From NCBI RefSeq assembly GCF_900104175.1, contig NZ_FNIX01000001.1:434001-498000 (forward strand): DNA of 64,000 nt, written 5' to 3'. The notes under the pieces are model-generated. The model did not search any database and had not been told where the DNA came from. It worked only from the letters and a program-made list of their open reading frames with translations. Of this stretch, positions 42,332 through 50,016 are shown in pieces (within the stretch, counting starts at the first letter, position 1; each line of letters begins with the position of its first letter). The stretch comes from Lentzea jiangxiensis (GTDB lineage Bacteria > Actinomycetota > Actinomycetes > Mycobacteriales > Pseudonocardiaceae). The position numbers and the translations under genes are program-made.

Positions 42332-42345
42332 GTTCTATATAGAAC
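42332..42345 (-). promoter_or_regulatory. Operator 1, perfect palindrome GTTCTATATAGAAC over a -10 box
   Basis: 14-bp perfect palindrome. On the minus strand its TATATA (42341-42336) ends 6 nt before the ATG at 42329, fitting a leaderless -10 box. The GT-N-TA-N-AC pattern is that of GntR-family operators, and a GntR/UTRA gene is adjacent. A repressor bound here would block RNA polymerase. Confidence 0.75.
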
Positions 42346-42368
42346 TCGATGCCGGTAGTAGAGCATAG

Positions 42369-42380
42369 TTCTATATAGAA
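42369..42380 (-). promoter_or_regulatory. Operator 2, perfect palindrome TTCTATATAGAA
   Basis: Identical 12-bp core to operator 1, with centres 36 bp apart, upstream of the same promoter and 8 bp from the stop of the GntR gene. Two identical sites at this spacing suggest cooperative or looped binding. Confidence 0.72.
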
Positions 42381-42387
42381 GCTTGGA

Positions 42388-43152
42388 TCAGTCCTGCGAA
42401 GTGAACTTGTACTCGAGGACGTACGCTGCCGAGTCGAGGACCATCTCGCTGACCTCGACCGGCTGGTCGTCGATCGTGTAGGCCGTTCGCGTGATCAGGA
42501 CGATCGGCATGTCCTGCGTGAGCTCGAGCGCTTCGCGTTCGGCTTCGCGCGGCATCCGGATGCGCAGCTCCTCGCGGAACCTGACAGGTTCGTGGCCGAG
42601 TTCTCTGAGCCGTGCGTAGGCGCCGCCCTCGCCGGTGTCGATCTCCGTGATCGCTGACCCCGCGACCAGCGCCTCCGGGTAGTAGGAGGTGGCGAGTTGC
42701 ACCGGTTTGTCGTCGACCACGTAGGTGCGACGCCGGACGACTACGCGCGCGCCGTCGTCGAGCCGCAGCACCTGGGCGACCGGAGCAGATGGCTGCTCGA
42801 CCTCGACGAAGACGCTCTCCGTCCGAGGACGTGTGCCGACATCGGTGGTCCAGATCGGTCGGCCCGCACCCCACGAGGCGGTGGCCTTCAGCCGGTCCGG
42901 CGACACGCGCCTGATCGGCTTGAACTCGCGGACGAACGTGCCCGATCCGCGTTTCGCGACGATCAGACCCTCGGATTTCAGCACGTCCAGGGCGTGACGT
43001 GCGGTCAGGGGCGCGACGCCGTAGCGGCTCGTGATGTCGTTCTCGCCGGGGACTCTGCTGCCGGGCGGAAGCTCACCGGAGTCGATCTTCCGTCGGAGGT
43101 CGTCCGCGATGTCCCGATAGCCAACGCGCCCTGACTGGGCGTTGTCGGTCAT
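42388..43152 (-). CDS. GntR-family regulator with UTRA ligand domain (HutC-type)
   Basis: 254 residues. N-terminal winged helix: GYRDIADDLRRKIDSGELPP, GSRVPGENDITSRYGVAPLT, ALDVLKSEGLIVAKRGSGTF. C-terminal UTRA domain about 95-250 with VVRRRTYVVDDKPVQLATSY and a final DQPVEVSEMVLDSAAYVLEY. Such regulators release DNA on binding a small ligand. ATG 43152 has GAGGAGA upstream. Two TTCTATATAGAA palindromes lie just after its stop, in front of the next minus-strand gene, its likely target. Confidence 0.92.
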   Translation of the reverse strand: MTDNAQSGRVGYRDIADDLRRKIDSGELPPGSRVPGENDITSRYGVAPLTARHALDVLKSEGLIVAKRGSGTFVREFKPIRRVSPDRLKATASWGAGRPIWTTDVGTRPRTESVFVEVEQPSAPVAQVLRLDDGARVVVRRRTYVVDDKPVQLATSYYPEALVAGSAITEIDTGEGGAYARLRELGHEPVRFREELRIRMPREAEREALELTQDMPIVLITRTAYTIDDQPVEVSEMVLDSAAYVLEYKFTSQD

Positions 43153-43374
43153 GAGCCATCTCCTCAGCGGGGCACGGTTCTGTACGCGACCAAGCTACCC
43201 GCGGAGGGGCGGAGATCCCCCGATGCCCTGCCTCGCCGAGAACCACGTGGTGGGAGCGGCACCGATGTCGTGTTCAGCGGCCTGGGCCGCACCTCTCAGT
43301 CGTCCCACGAGGCCTGTTCGGACACCGTCCCCGACCGTCGTCCCCCGGCTCCCTGATGACCCGAGCAGGGATCG

Positions 43375-43734
43375 CTACCTGGAAGCCACGCAGGTCCCGA
43401 TCGCCTCGCCCACGGCCCCCTTCGCCCCGAGCACGCACGGCGACTCCGCGGTCAGCGACCTGTCCGCGAACTGCTGCGCGGCCGCGATCACCACGTTCAT
43501 GACCCGTGTCGGGCTCCCGCTGTCGGCCGCCGCCTCGACCGCCGCGGAACGGGCTTCCTCGGTCGTGCAGGACAGATCCGTGCCGACGCGGTCGACCCGC
43601 GGCAGCCACAACGCCTTCGTCCCGGCGGGGCAGGGCTCGACCTGCCACCGGGTGTTGTCCGCGGCCGACGCCGCCGGCGCCGAGAACACGACGAAGCCGA
43701 ACACGAGACCCAGAGCCAAAAGGAAACGTCGCAT
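43375..43734 (-). CDS. Small secreted hypothetical protein
   Basis: 119 residues from ATG 43734. Sec signal peptide MRRFLLALGLVFGFVVFSAP with AxA cleavage site ASA before ADNTRW. The mature part has four Cys (EPCPAG, LSCTTEE, SPCVLG, GTCVAS), likely two disulfides, and no recognised domain. Longer in-frame start at 43767 would add residues before the signal peptide and is less likely. A single gene; the 220 bp between it and the GntR gene hold only promoter space. Confidence 0.75.
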   Translation of the reverse strand: MRRFLLALGLVFGFVVFSAPAASAADNTRWQVEPCPAGTKALWLPRVDRVGTDLSCTTEEARSAAVEAAADSGSPTRVMNVVIAAAQQFADRSLTAESPCVLGAKGAVGEAIGTCVASR

Positions 43735-43804
43735 GAGCCCGAACTTAACCGCGGCTTCCGTCCTCATCCGGGGGAACCGTTGTCACGAAAGGTGATTACG
43801 CAGA

Positions 43805-43842
43805 GCCAGGGGGAACGGCCACTGTGGACCGTTCCCCCTGGC
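43805..43842 (-). terminator. Hairpin terminator of the ArsR-SRPBCC operon
   Basis: 14-bp perfect stem, GCCAGGGGGAACGG (43805-43818) with CCGTTCCCCCTGGC (43829-43842); the loop CCACTGTGGA adds a small inner pairing. It lies 4 bp after the SRPBCC stop on the minus strand. Confidence 0.85.
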
Positions 43843-43845
43843 GCG

Positions 43846-44328
43846 TCACGACAGTGTGGCCAGGACCTCGCCCAGCCGCTCGTACGACCGCCCGGCACCG
43901 TCGGCCATCCCCGTGGCCAGCACCGCGTCGCGCGCCTCCTGCGACACGAGCCGCATGGTGGTCGTCATGGTCGTCCGGCCGCCCTCCTCGACGAACTCGA
44001 CCACGGTCTGCGCCGGCGGGTTGTCCTCGAAGACCTCGGTGTTCGCGATGCGGGAGTGTGGAACCACCTCGGTGTACTCCCCGTGCATCTCGAACGCCTG
44101 CGAGCCGTCCGGCAGCGCCCAGCCGTAGCGCCACTGGCCGCCGACGCGGAGGTCGATCTCGCAGATCGGCATCTCCCAGCCGTCGGGGCCGAGCAGCCAG
44201 CGCCGCAGGAACTCCGGTTCGGTGTACGCCTTCCACACCAGCGCGGCGGGCGCGTCGAACGTGCGCGTCATCGCGATCTCGGTGTCGGACGGCAGGGTGA
44301 CCTCGGTGCCGAACTTGGTGGTGCTCAT
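43846..44328 (-). CDS. SRPBCC/AHSA1-domain protein
   Basis: 160 residues, START-like helix-grip fold: MTRTFDAPAALVWKAYTEPEF, LRRWLLGPDGW, VGGQWRYGW and TTMRLVSQEARDAVLATGM. Proteins of this type bind small hydrophobic ligands and are typically encoded behind a single-domain ArsR regulator, as here. The ATG overlaps the ArsR stop by 4 bp. The ligand is unknown. Confidence 0.9.
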   Translation of the reverse strand: MSTTKFGTEVTLPSDTEIAMTRTFDAPAALVWKAYTEPEFLRRWLLGPDGWEMPICEIDLRVGGQWRYGWALPDGSQAFEMHGEYTEVVPHSRIANTEVFEDNPPAQTVVEFVEEGGRTTMTTTMRLVSQEARDAVLATGMADGAGRSYERLGEVLATLS

Positions 44329-44651
44329 CGGTCGTTCTCCTTCATCTCGGTCAAGAGCGCGTCCAGGCGCGCGTAGTTCGCATCCCAGAAGCGGCGGTAG
44401 TTCTCAGCCCACACGGCGACTTCCTCCAGCGGTGTCGCGTCGAGCCGGCAGGGGCGCCACTGGGCCTCCCTGCCGCGGGTGATCAGGCCTGCCTTCTCCA
44501 GCACGCGCAGGTGCTTGGAGATCGCCGGGCCGCTGATGTCGAACGGCTCGGAGAGCTCCTTCACCGTCGCCGGGCCCTCGGTCAGCCGCGCGAGGATCGC
44601 CCGGCGGGTGGGGTCCGCCAGGGCGGCGAAGGTGACGCTCAGCTGGTCCAT
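44325..44651 (-). CDS. ArsR-family transcriptional regulator (SdpR-like)
   Basis: 108 residues, winged helix: FAALADPTRRAILARLTEGP, ATVKELSEPFDISGPAISKH, RVLEKAGLITRGREAQWRPC. No metal-binding CxC motif, so probably not metal-sensing. It is first in the ArsR-SRPBCC operon and has palindromic sites directly upstream, pointing to autorepression. Ribosome site GGTAAGAG. Confidence 0.92.
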   Translation of the reverse strand: MDQLSVTFAALADPTRRAILARLTEGPATVKELSEPFDISGPAISKHLRVLEKAGLITRGREAQWRPCRLDATPLEEVAVWAENYRRFWDANYARLDALLTEMKENDR

Positions 44652-44660
44652 CTCTTACCT

Positions 44661-44688
44661 AACCACTTGGTTATCTAACCTCTGGGTT
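44661..44688 (-). promoter_or_regulatory. Double palindromic operator of the ArsR regulator
   Basis: AACCACTTGGTT (44661-44672, perfect apart from its CT centre) and AACCTCTGGGTT (44677-44688, AACC/GGTT arms) lie 9 bp upstream of the ArsR ATG, with centres 16 bp apart, about one and a half helical turns. TAACC/GGTTA arms are common in this ArsR group. Confidence 0.72.
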
Positions 44689-44760
44689 AAGTAAGCCGCA
44701 TCGACGTGCCGGTGTCAAGCCCCGGGCAACCGCGGAGCGTGCCGGTTCCGTCCTGGAACC

Positions 44761-45519
44761 ATGAGCAGCCGAATCGTCCTCGCCGTCCTGTTGCTGGCCG
44801 TCGCCGGATGCGGTGACCGGGCCGCCGGTCAGGGCGCGGACCTGCGGGGCAAGGTCTACGTCTCGTCGTCGGTCACCGAGCAGGGCAAGCCCCGAGCCCT
44901 GGTCGAGGGCACGAACGTCGAGCTGAGCTTCACCGGCGACGGCAGGCTGATCGCCCGGGCGGGCTGCAACCAGATGCAGGGTCCGGTGAGCCTCGACGAC
45001 GGCAAGCTCTCGGTGGCGGAGCTCAGCACCACCACGATGGGCTGCCCGAACCCCGAGCTGCACCGGCAGGACCAGTGGCTGTCGGACCTGCTCGACGCGA
45101 AGCCCGCCTGGAAGCTCGACGGCGCGAACCTCGTGGTCACCGGCTCCGGCGCGGAGATCGTCCTCGCGACCGAGCAGCCCGCCACCCTGGAGGGCGCCTG
45201 GACGGTCGACGGACTCGTCACGAGTGACGCCGTCTCGTCGGTGCCGCAGGGCGCGAAGGCCACGCTCGTCTTCCGGAACGGCGTCATGAAGGTCGACACC
45301 GGGTGCAACTTCAACGGTGCGGACCTGCCGTACGAGCTGAGCGGCCAAGCGATCAAGGTTCAGCTCGGGCCGACGACGCTCAAGTCGTGCGGTGCGGTGG
45401 ACGAGGTCGAGAACGCCATCAGGGCCGCGTTCGAGGGTGGCGAGGTCACCCACGAGATCAAGCGCAGCACGCTGACGCTGACCAACGCGTCCGGCGCCGG
45501 TTTGACGCTCAAGAAGTAG
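44761..45519 (+). CDS. Lipoprotein with two META (HslJ-like) domains
   Basis: 252 residues. Lipobox LAVAGC at about residue 17. META domain 1 about 30-140 with ARAGCNQMQGPVSLDDGKL and TTMGCPNPEL; META domain 2 about 143-252 with LEGAWTVDGLVTSD and VDTGCNFNGADLPYELSGQ. META domains are small beta folds linked to heat or stress (HslJ) and secreted proteins. The next gene encodes a third copy closest to domain 2, so the set grew by duplication. Confidence 0.86.
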   Translation: MSSRIVLAVLLLAVAGCGDRAAGQGADLRGKVYVSSSVTEQGKPRALVEGTNVELSFTGDGRLIARAGCNQMQGPVSLDDGKLSVAELSTTTMGCPNPELHRQDQWLSDLLDAKPAWKLDGANLVVTGSGAEIVLATEQPATLEGAWTVDGLVTSDAVSSVPQGAKATLVFRNGVMKVDTGCNFNGADLPYELSGQAIKVQLGPTTLKSCGAVDEVENAIRAAFEGGEVTHEIKRSTLTLTNASGAGLTLKK

Positions 45520-45529
45520 GAGGAACGCT

Positions 45530-45871
45530 GTGCGGGAACTCGAAGGTGCGTGGACGGTCGACGGGCTCGTCGCGGACGGCGACGTGTCGCCGCTGCCGGC
45601 CGGGGTGAAGGCGACGATCTCCTTCGAGGAAGGGCGGATCCACGTGCACGGCGGCTGCAACAGCGGGTCGGCCGACGGGTGCGAGGTGGACGGTCGGACG
45701 ATCACGTTCGGCCCCCTGGTCTCGACGTTGATGCTGTGCGGCCCGGACGAGATGGCGGTGGAGCACGCGGTGTTCACGGTGCTCGGACGGGGCGAGGTCA
45801 CCTACCGGGTCGACGGCGAGGCGGTGACGCTGACGAACGCGGAGGGCGCGGGACTGCGGCTCAGGAGGTAG
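45530..45871 (+). CDS. Single META-domain protein
   Basis: 113 residues from GTG 45530, 10 bp after the preceding gene. It begins LEGAWTVDGLVADGDVSPLP, nearly the same as the start of META domain 2 upstream, and has HGGCNSGSADGCEVDGR and TLTNAEGAGLRLRR, again matching. No signal peptide, so unlike its neighbour it would stay inside the cell or depend on another route. Probably a partial duplicate; function unknown. Confidence 0.8.
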   Translation: MRELEGAWTVDGLVADGDVSPLPAGVKATISFEEGRIHVHGGCNSGSADGCEVDGRTITFGPLVSTLMLCGPDEMAVEHAVFTVLGRGEVTYRVDGEAVTLTNAEGAGLRLRR

Positions 45872-45922
45872 CCCGAACTGCGAACCTGTGGACTCGCTGT
45901 TGGCTTCCTGTCGAAATCATGA

Positions 45923-45967
45923 GGTCGTTCAAACCTGCACTACTTTGGTTCGAGGTTGAACGACCTT
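45923..45967 (+). promoter_or_regulatory. Long inverted repeat around the DoxX promoter
   Basis: AGGTCGTTCAA (45923-45933) and TTGAACGACCT (45957-45967) are perfect 11-bp arms, centres 34 bp apart, flanking TACTTT (45942-45947), a possible -10 box. It lies 31 bp before the DoxX ATG and likely binds a repressor at both arms. Confidence 0.65.
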
Positions 45968-45998
45968 CAGCGAACGACAGGATCGGGGAGCAACGAAC

Positions 45999-46415
45999 AT
46001 GGTCAAGGACATCGCCGCACTCATCGGGCGCATCGCCGTCGGCGTCGTCTTCGTCGCGCACGGCTGGCAGAAGATCACCGAGTTCGGCATGGCCGGCACC
46101 GCCGCGTCGTTCGACAAGATGGGGGTGCCGCTGCCGACGCTGTCCGCGTGGTTCGCCGCGGTGGTCGAGCTCGTCGGTGGCCTCGCGCTGATCGCGGGCC
46201 TCGCGCTGCCGGTCGCCGGTGTGCTGCTCGCCGTCAACATGCTCGGCGCGTGGCTGATCGTGCACCTGCCGAACGGCCTGCTCGGCGAGGGCGGCGCCGA
46301 ACTGGTCGTCGTGCTCGGTGCCGCGGCCCTCGCGCTCGGCTTCAACGGTGGCGCCTACGCGCTGGACCGCGTGCTGTTCAAGAACAACAGGGTGCTCAAC
46401 CCAGCTGCAGCGTGA
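45999..46415 (+). CDS. DoxX-family membrane protein
   Basis: 138 residues with four predicted helices. DoxX signature: LIGRIAVGVVFVAHGWQKI near the N terminus, then VELVGGLALIAGLALPVAG. Family members in actinobacteria belong to membrane redox or thiol-stress complexes (mycobacterial DoxX with SodA and SseA). ATG with GGGGAG upstream. An inverted repeat over the promoter suggests tight control. The 3' end overlaps the convergent TIGR03089 gene by 20 bp. Confidence 0.9.
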   Translation: MVKDIAALIGRIAVGVVFVAHGWQKITEFGMAGTAASFDKMGVPLPTLSAWFAAVVELVGGLALIAGLALPVAGVLLAVNMLGAWLIVHLPNGLLGEGGAELVVVLGAAALALGFNGGAYALDRVLFKNNRVLNPAAA

Positions 46416-47079
46416 CCTTCTCGCTCTCCCGGCGCGCGGCCACCAGGCCCGCGTCGGGATTGCTCACCTGCACCAGCGATCCACCGGCCGCCAGCACGGC
46501 CAGGAACCCCTCCACCACACCGGCGGGCACGTTCCACTCCACAGTGGACAACATGCGCTGGTCGGTGCCCAGCTTCGCACCCAGGTCGCGCGCCTCGGCC
46601 ACGAGTTCCTCCACAGTGGACCCGCACAGCGCCGGCGTCGTGCCGGGCGTCGGCTGCCACGGCGTGAAGTCGTCGCCGTGCACCCGCACGTCATCCATGT
46701 AGTCGACGGGTGCGCCGGAGCCCCGGCCCCAGACGTCCAGCGAGGCGACGGCCACGACGTCCGCGTCCGCCGTGCCGCCGGGCGGGACGACGGCGACCTT
46801 GGCCTCCTCGCCCGCGCCGACCACGTGGGCACCGCACCACCACGCGCCGAGCAGCAGGCCCGCCGTCTGCCAGTGCGCGGGCAGCAGCACCGCCACCGGG
46901 TCACCCGGTTCGACGTCGTGCTCGTCGCGCAGCCAGTTCGCGGTCTTCGCCGCCCAGTTCGCCGTCGTGGCGCGGGACAGCTCCATGCGCGTGCCGGCCG
47001 CGTCGTCGAAGTGCGTGATCAGCGGACGGCCGGGGTCGGCCTTCAGCAACGGCGTGAAGAGGATCTCGGTCACGCTCAC
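46396..47079 (-). CDS. TIGR03089-family protein (AMP-binding-like fragment)
   Basis: 227 residues from GTG 47079. It resembles the N-terminal part of acyl-CoA synthetase/AMP-binding enzymes: RPLITHFDDAAGTRMELSR, TANWLRDEHDVEPGDPVAVL, GAWWCGAHVVG. The ATP-binding and catalytic C-terminal parts are missing. This short form is a conserved actinobacterial family next to LCP genes (Rv3268 in M. tuberculosis). It lies 9 bp after the first LCP gene. Function unknown. Confidence 0.88.
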   Translation of the reverse strand: MSVTEILFTPLLKADPGRPLITHFDDAAGTRMELSRATTANWAAKTANWLRDEHDVEPGDPVAVLLPAHWQTAGLLLGAWWCGAHVVGAGEEAKVAVVPPGGTADADVVAVASLDVWGRGSGAPVDYMDDVRVHGDDFTPWQPTPGTTPALCGSTVEELVAEARDLGAKLGTDQRMLSTVEWNVPAGVVEGFLAVLAAGGSLVQVSNPDAGLVAARRESEKVTLQLG

Positions 47080-47088
47080 GCGGCACTC

Positions 47089-48276
47089 CTAGTCGACGCA
47101 GGGCACATCCTGTTGGGCCTGGACGGCGTGCGCGCCGTCCAGCGAGAGCAGCTTTTCAGGGCCGAACCGCGACGGGGCGGCCGGGGTCGTGGACGACGGG
47201 GCGGGCGCCGGGGTCTCGCCGATCTGCCGCGCGACCCACGCCTTCACCGCCTCGCGGTCGACCGTGACCACGCTCTGGCCGCGCTCGTTGCGCGCGTCGA
47301 TGTTCGTCACCGGGATCGTGGCGAACTCCACGTTGCCCGACGCGAGGCCCTGCGCCTGCGCCGCGAGCGTCGCGAGGTCGAGCTTCTGGTCCACGACGAC
47401 GGACTTGGACACCGCGTCCAGCAGGCCGTTCATCTTCGCCGGGTCGGCGAACGTGCCCGCGGACAGCAGCTGCTTCATCGCCTGCGACATGAACACCTGC
47501 TGCCGCGCGATGCGACCCAGGTCGCCGCCGGGCATGTTCCGCTGCCGCACGAACGACAACGCGTCGCCGCCCGAGACCAGCTGTTCGCCCGCGCGGAAGT
47601 TCGCGCCGGAGTTCGGGTCGGACGTGCCCGCCCTGAGACACACCTTCACGCCGCCGATCACCTCGGTCAGCAGGTAGAAACCGTAGAGGTTGATCTCCGC
47701 GTAGTGGTCGACGCGCATCCCCGTCAGGTCCTGCACCACCTGCACCAGCGCCTTGCGCCCGGCCTCGTCCGACCGGCGCTCGCGCTCCTGCTGGTCGCTC
47801 ACCCCTTCGGCCTGCAACCGCTCGGCGGTGAGGTACTTCACCGCGCCGTACGCCGAGTTGATCTTGTCCTCGCGGAAGCCGGGGATCGGCACGGACGTGT
47901 CGCGCGGGATCGAGATCGCGCTCGCCTTGCCGCCGTTGCGCGGCACCCGCATCACGATGATGGTGTCCGTGTTCACCGTGTCCGTGCCCTCGGTGCGCAG
48001 CTTGCGCAGCACGTCCGCGGGAAGTGGCCTGCCCTGCGCGTCCGTCCGGCTGTCGCTGCCCACCAGCAGGATGTCGATCGCGCCGTCCTCCACGGGCGGG
48101 GAGTTCGGGATGTCCTCCAGCACCTGGAGGATCTCCGTGGTGTTGGTGTTCTGCTTCACCAGGCGCAGAGCGGTCCAGAAGTAGCCGGAGAACGCCAACG
48201 TTGTCACGGCCGCGAGTGCGATGACCGTACGGCCCAGTACCCGTGCGGTCTTCTTCGCGCGTGCGGCAGTGCTCAC
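47089..48276 (-). CDS. LytR-CpsA-Psr (LCP) family cell-wall ligase, copy 1
   Basis: 395 residues. Short cytoplasmic start, one membrane helix (VIALAAVTTLAFSGYFWTALR), then an outside LCP domain about 60-310: DILLVGSDSRTDAQG, IPRDTSVPIPGF, KINSAYGAVKYLT, GALSFVRQR-like DALSFVRQRNMPGGDLGR. LCP enzymes transfer polymers from lipid carriers to peptidoglycan; in mycobacteria they attach arabinogalactan. The rhamnose genes nearby fit such linker synthesis. It matches Rv3267 in position. GTG start. Confidence 0.93.
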   Translation of the reverse strand: MSTAARAKKTARVLGRTVIALAAVTTLAFSGYFWTALRLVKQNTNTTEILQVLEDIPNSPPVEDGAIDILLVGSDSRTDAQGRPLPADVLRKLRTEGTDTVNTDTIIVMRVPRNGGKASAISIPRDTSVPIPGFREDKINSAYGAVKYLTAERLQAEGVSDQQERERRSDEAGRKALVQVVQDLTGMRVDHYAEINLYGFYLLTEVIGGVKVCLRAGTSDPNSGANFRAGEQLVSGGDALSFVRQRNMPGGDLGRIARQQVFMSQAMKQLLSAGTFADPAKMNGLLDAVSKSVVVDQKLDLATLAAQAQGLASGNVEFATIPVTNIDARNERGQSVVTVDREAVKAWVARQIGETPAPAPSSTTPAAPSRFGPEKLLSLDGAHAVQAQQDVPCVD

Positions 48277-48342
48277 CGTCGGTCCTCCGTGTGCTGGATT
48301 TGCGTGCTCAGCGTAACTATCGGAAGACCGTTACGCGGGGTT

Positions 48343-49917
48343 TCAGTTCACGCAGACCAGTCCGCCCGCCGTGATCGGCGGGGTGTTGCTCGAGGTCGCG
48401 GCGGACGAGGAGCCGGGCACGCCCTGCAGGTCGACGTCCTCGGAGTCGTCGGGCGGGGTGTAGTCGCTGCCGACGAGGACCTGCACCTGTCCCTTTCGGA
48501 CGGACGCGTCCTCCTCGACCTTCGTGTTCGCGCCGAGCTCGGCCGCCACCTTGCGGGCGGAGCCCTCCTCGCCGGGCGCGTGCCGCACGACGGTGGTGTC
48601 GCTCGTCTGCTGCGCCGACGACACGGACCCGCGCTGGAAACCTTTGGCCGCCAACGAGTTCATCACCTCGGCCGCGAGGCCCTGCACGCCGGCGGCGTTG
48701 AGGACCTGCACGGTGATCGACGAGGCCGGCGGCGCGGGCGGCTGCGCGGTCGTCGTGACCGCGGGCGGGCTGCTCGCCGTCGTCCTGTCCGCGGCCAGGG
48801 TGGTGAGGAACTTCTTGACCTCGGCGGCGTTCACCGGCAGCACGTTGCCGTCGCTGTACGTGTCCGTCGGTTCGCCCACCGGGATCGTCTTGAACTCGAT
48901 GTTGCCGCCCACGAGGCCCTGCATCTGCTCGGCGAACGTGGTGATGTCCCAGCCCGAGCTGAGGATCACCGACTTCTGCACGGCCTCGACCAGCCCGTTG
49001 AGCTTGGTGGGGTCCGTCAGCGTGCCGGTCGACAGCACCTTCTTCGCCAGCGCCCCGATGAACACCTGCTGGCGCACGACCCTGTCCAGGTCGCCGCCGG
49101 GCAGGCCCTTGCGCTGCCGCACGAACGACAGCGCGGACACGCCCTCGATCGTCTGCCGGCCGGCCTTGAAGTTCGCGCCGGAGTCGCGGTCGGCGGTGTC
49201 CTCCTTCAGGCACACCTCGACGCCGCCGATGGCCCTGGTGACCTCGTAGAAGCTCGCCAGGTTGACTTCGGCGTACCGGTCGATCCGCACCTGGTTGCCG
49301 GACAGGCCCTCGATGGTCTTGATCAGGGTCTTGCGCCCCGCGGCCATCGACTCGGTGCGGATGCGCGCCTCGTCGGTCACCCCCTGCGCCCGCAGCTCCT
49401 GGTCGACCGTGTTGCGCTGGCGGGCGAACGCCGAATTGATCTTGTGCTTGCCGAAGCCGTCGGCGATCTCGACGTAGGAGTCGCGCGGGAACGAGATGGC
49501 GACCGCGCGCGTGCCGTCGACCGGGATGTGCACGAGGATCACCGTGTCGGTGTTCTGCTCGCCGTCCGGGATGCCACCGTTGAGCAGGGCCAGCGCCTCC
49601 TGGGACAGCGGGTTGCCCTGCGCGTCCGTGCGGCTGTCCATGCCGACCAGCAGGATGTCGACCGCGCCGTCGAGCGGCTTGGGACCCTGCTTGGTGAGCT
49701 CGTCGGAGATGACCTCGGTCTTGACGATGCCGTCGTTCGCCGTCCGCAGCCTGTTCCAGCCGTAGGACGTGATGACGAGCACAGCCGAGGACACGAGGGC
49801 CACGAAGATCTTTCCCGCCACCAGGAAAGCGCGGAAAGCCGCCGACGGTCGGGCTCCCGTCACCCCGACCGGCAGACTTCTGCCTTCCACAGCCGTTCCC
49901 TCCCCCACAACCACCAC
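48343..49917 (-). CDS. LytR-CpsA-Psr (LCP) family cell-wall ligase, copy 2, with LytR_C domain
   Basis: 524 residues. Membrane helix IFVALVSSAVLVITSYGW, LCP domain about 85-350 (DILLVGMDSRTDAQG, FPRDSYVEIADGFGKHKINS, LSFVRQRKGLPGGDLDR), Pro/Ala/Thr linker and a LytR_C domain about 410-490 (ITVQVLNAAGVQGLAAEVM). Paralogue of copy 1 on the same strand, 66 bp upstream. GTG 49917 fits a leaderless message (TATAAA 8 nt before); GTG 49890, with GGGAGGGA upstream, is an alternative. Confidence 0.93.
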   Translation of the reverse strand: MVVVGEGTAVEGRSLPVGVTGARPSAAFRAFLVAGKIFVALVSSAVLVITSYGWNRLRTANDGIVKTEVISDELTKQGPKPLDGAVDILLVGMDSRTDAQGNPLSQEALALLNGGIPDGEQNTDTVILVHIPVDGTRAVAISFPRDSYVEIADGFGKHKINSAFARQRNTVDQELRAQGVTDEARIRTESMAAGRKTLIKTIEGLSGNQVRIDRYAEVNLASFYEVTRAIGGVEVCLKEDTADRDSGANFKAGRQTIEGVSALSFVRQRKGLPGGDLDRVVRQQVFIGALAKKVLSTGTLTDPTKLNGLVEAVQKSVILSSGWDITTFAEQMQGLVGGNIEFKTIPVGEPTDTYSDGNVLPVNAAEVKKFLTTLAADRTTASSPPAVTTTAQPPAPPASSITVQVLNAAGVQGLAAEVMNSLAAKGFQRGSVSSAQQTSDTTVVRHAPGEEGSARKVAAELGANTKVEEDASVRKGQVQVLVGSDYTPPDDSEDVDLQGVPGSSSAATSSNTPPITAGGLVCVN

Positions 49918-49925
49918 TCTAGTTC

Positions 49926-49931
49926 TTTATA
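49926..49931 (-). promoter_or_regulatory. -10 box (TATAAA) before LCP copy 2
   Basis: TATAAA on the minus strand ends 8 nt before GTG 49917, in the 99-bp divergent region shared with rmlB. It supports a leaderless LCP message. Confidence 0.55.
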
Positions 49932-50016
49932 GGTCAGACGACGTGACGTTGCTGTGGGTTGCAGCGATTGCGTACGTGAAAGACTGCGAGCGGGGAACTC
50001 CACGGGAGGAAATGGC

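Noticed and set aside
42332..42380. The pair of TTCTATATAGAA palindromes as a CRISPR or phage att site
   Set aside because: Only two copies, no spacers of regular size, no cas or integrase genes; operator is the simpler reading.
46318..49932. A 1204-codon open frame on the plus strand
   Set aside because: Antisense to the TIGR03089 and both LCP genes, with Arg/His/Leu-rich composition typical of shadow frames.
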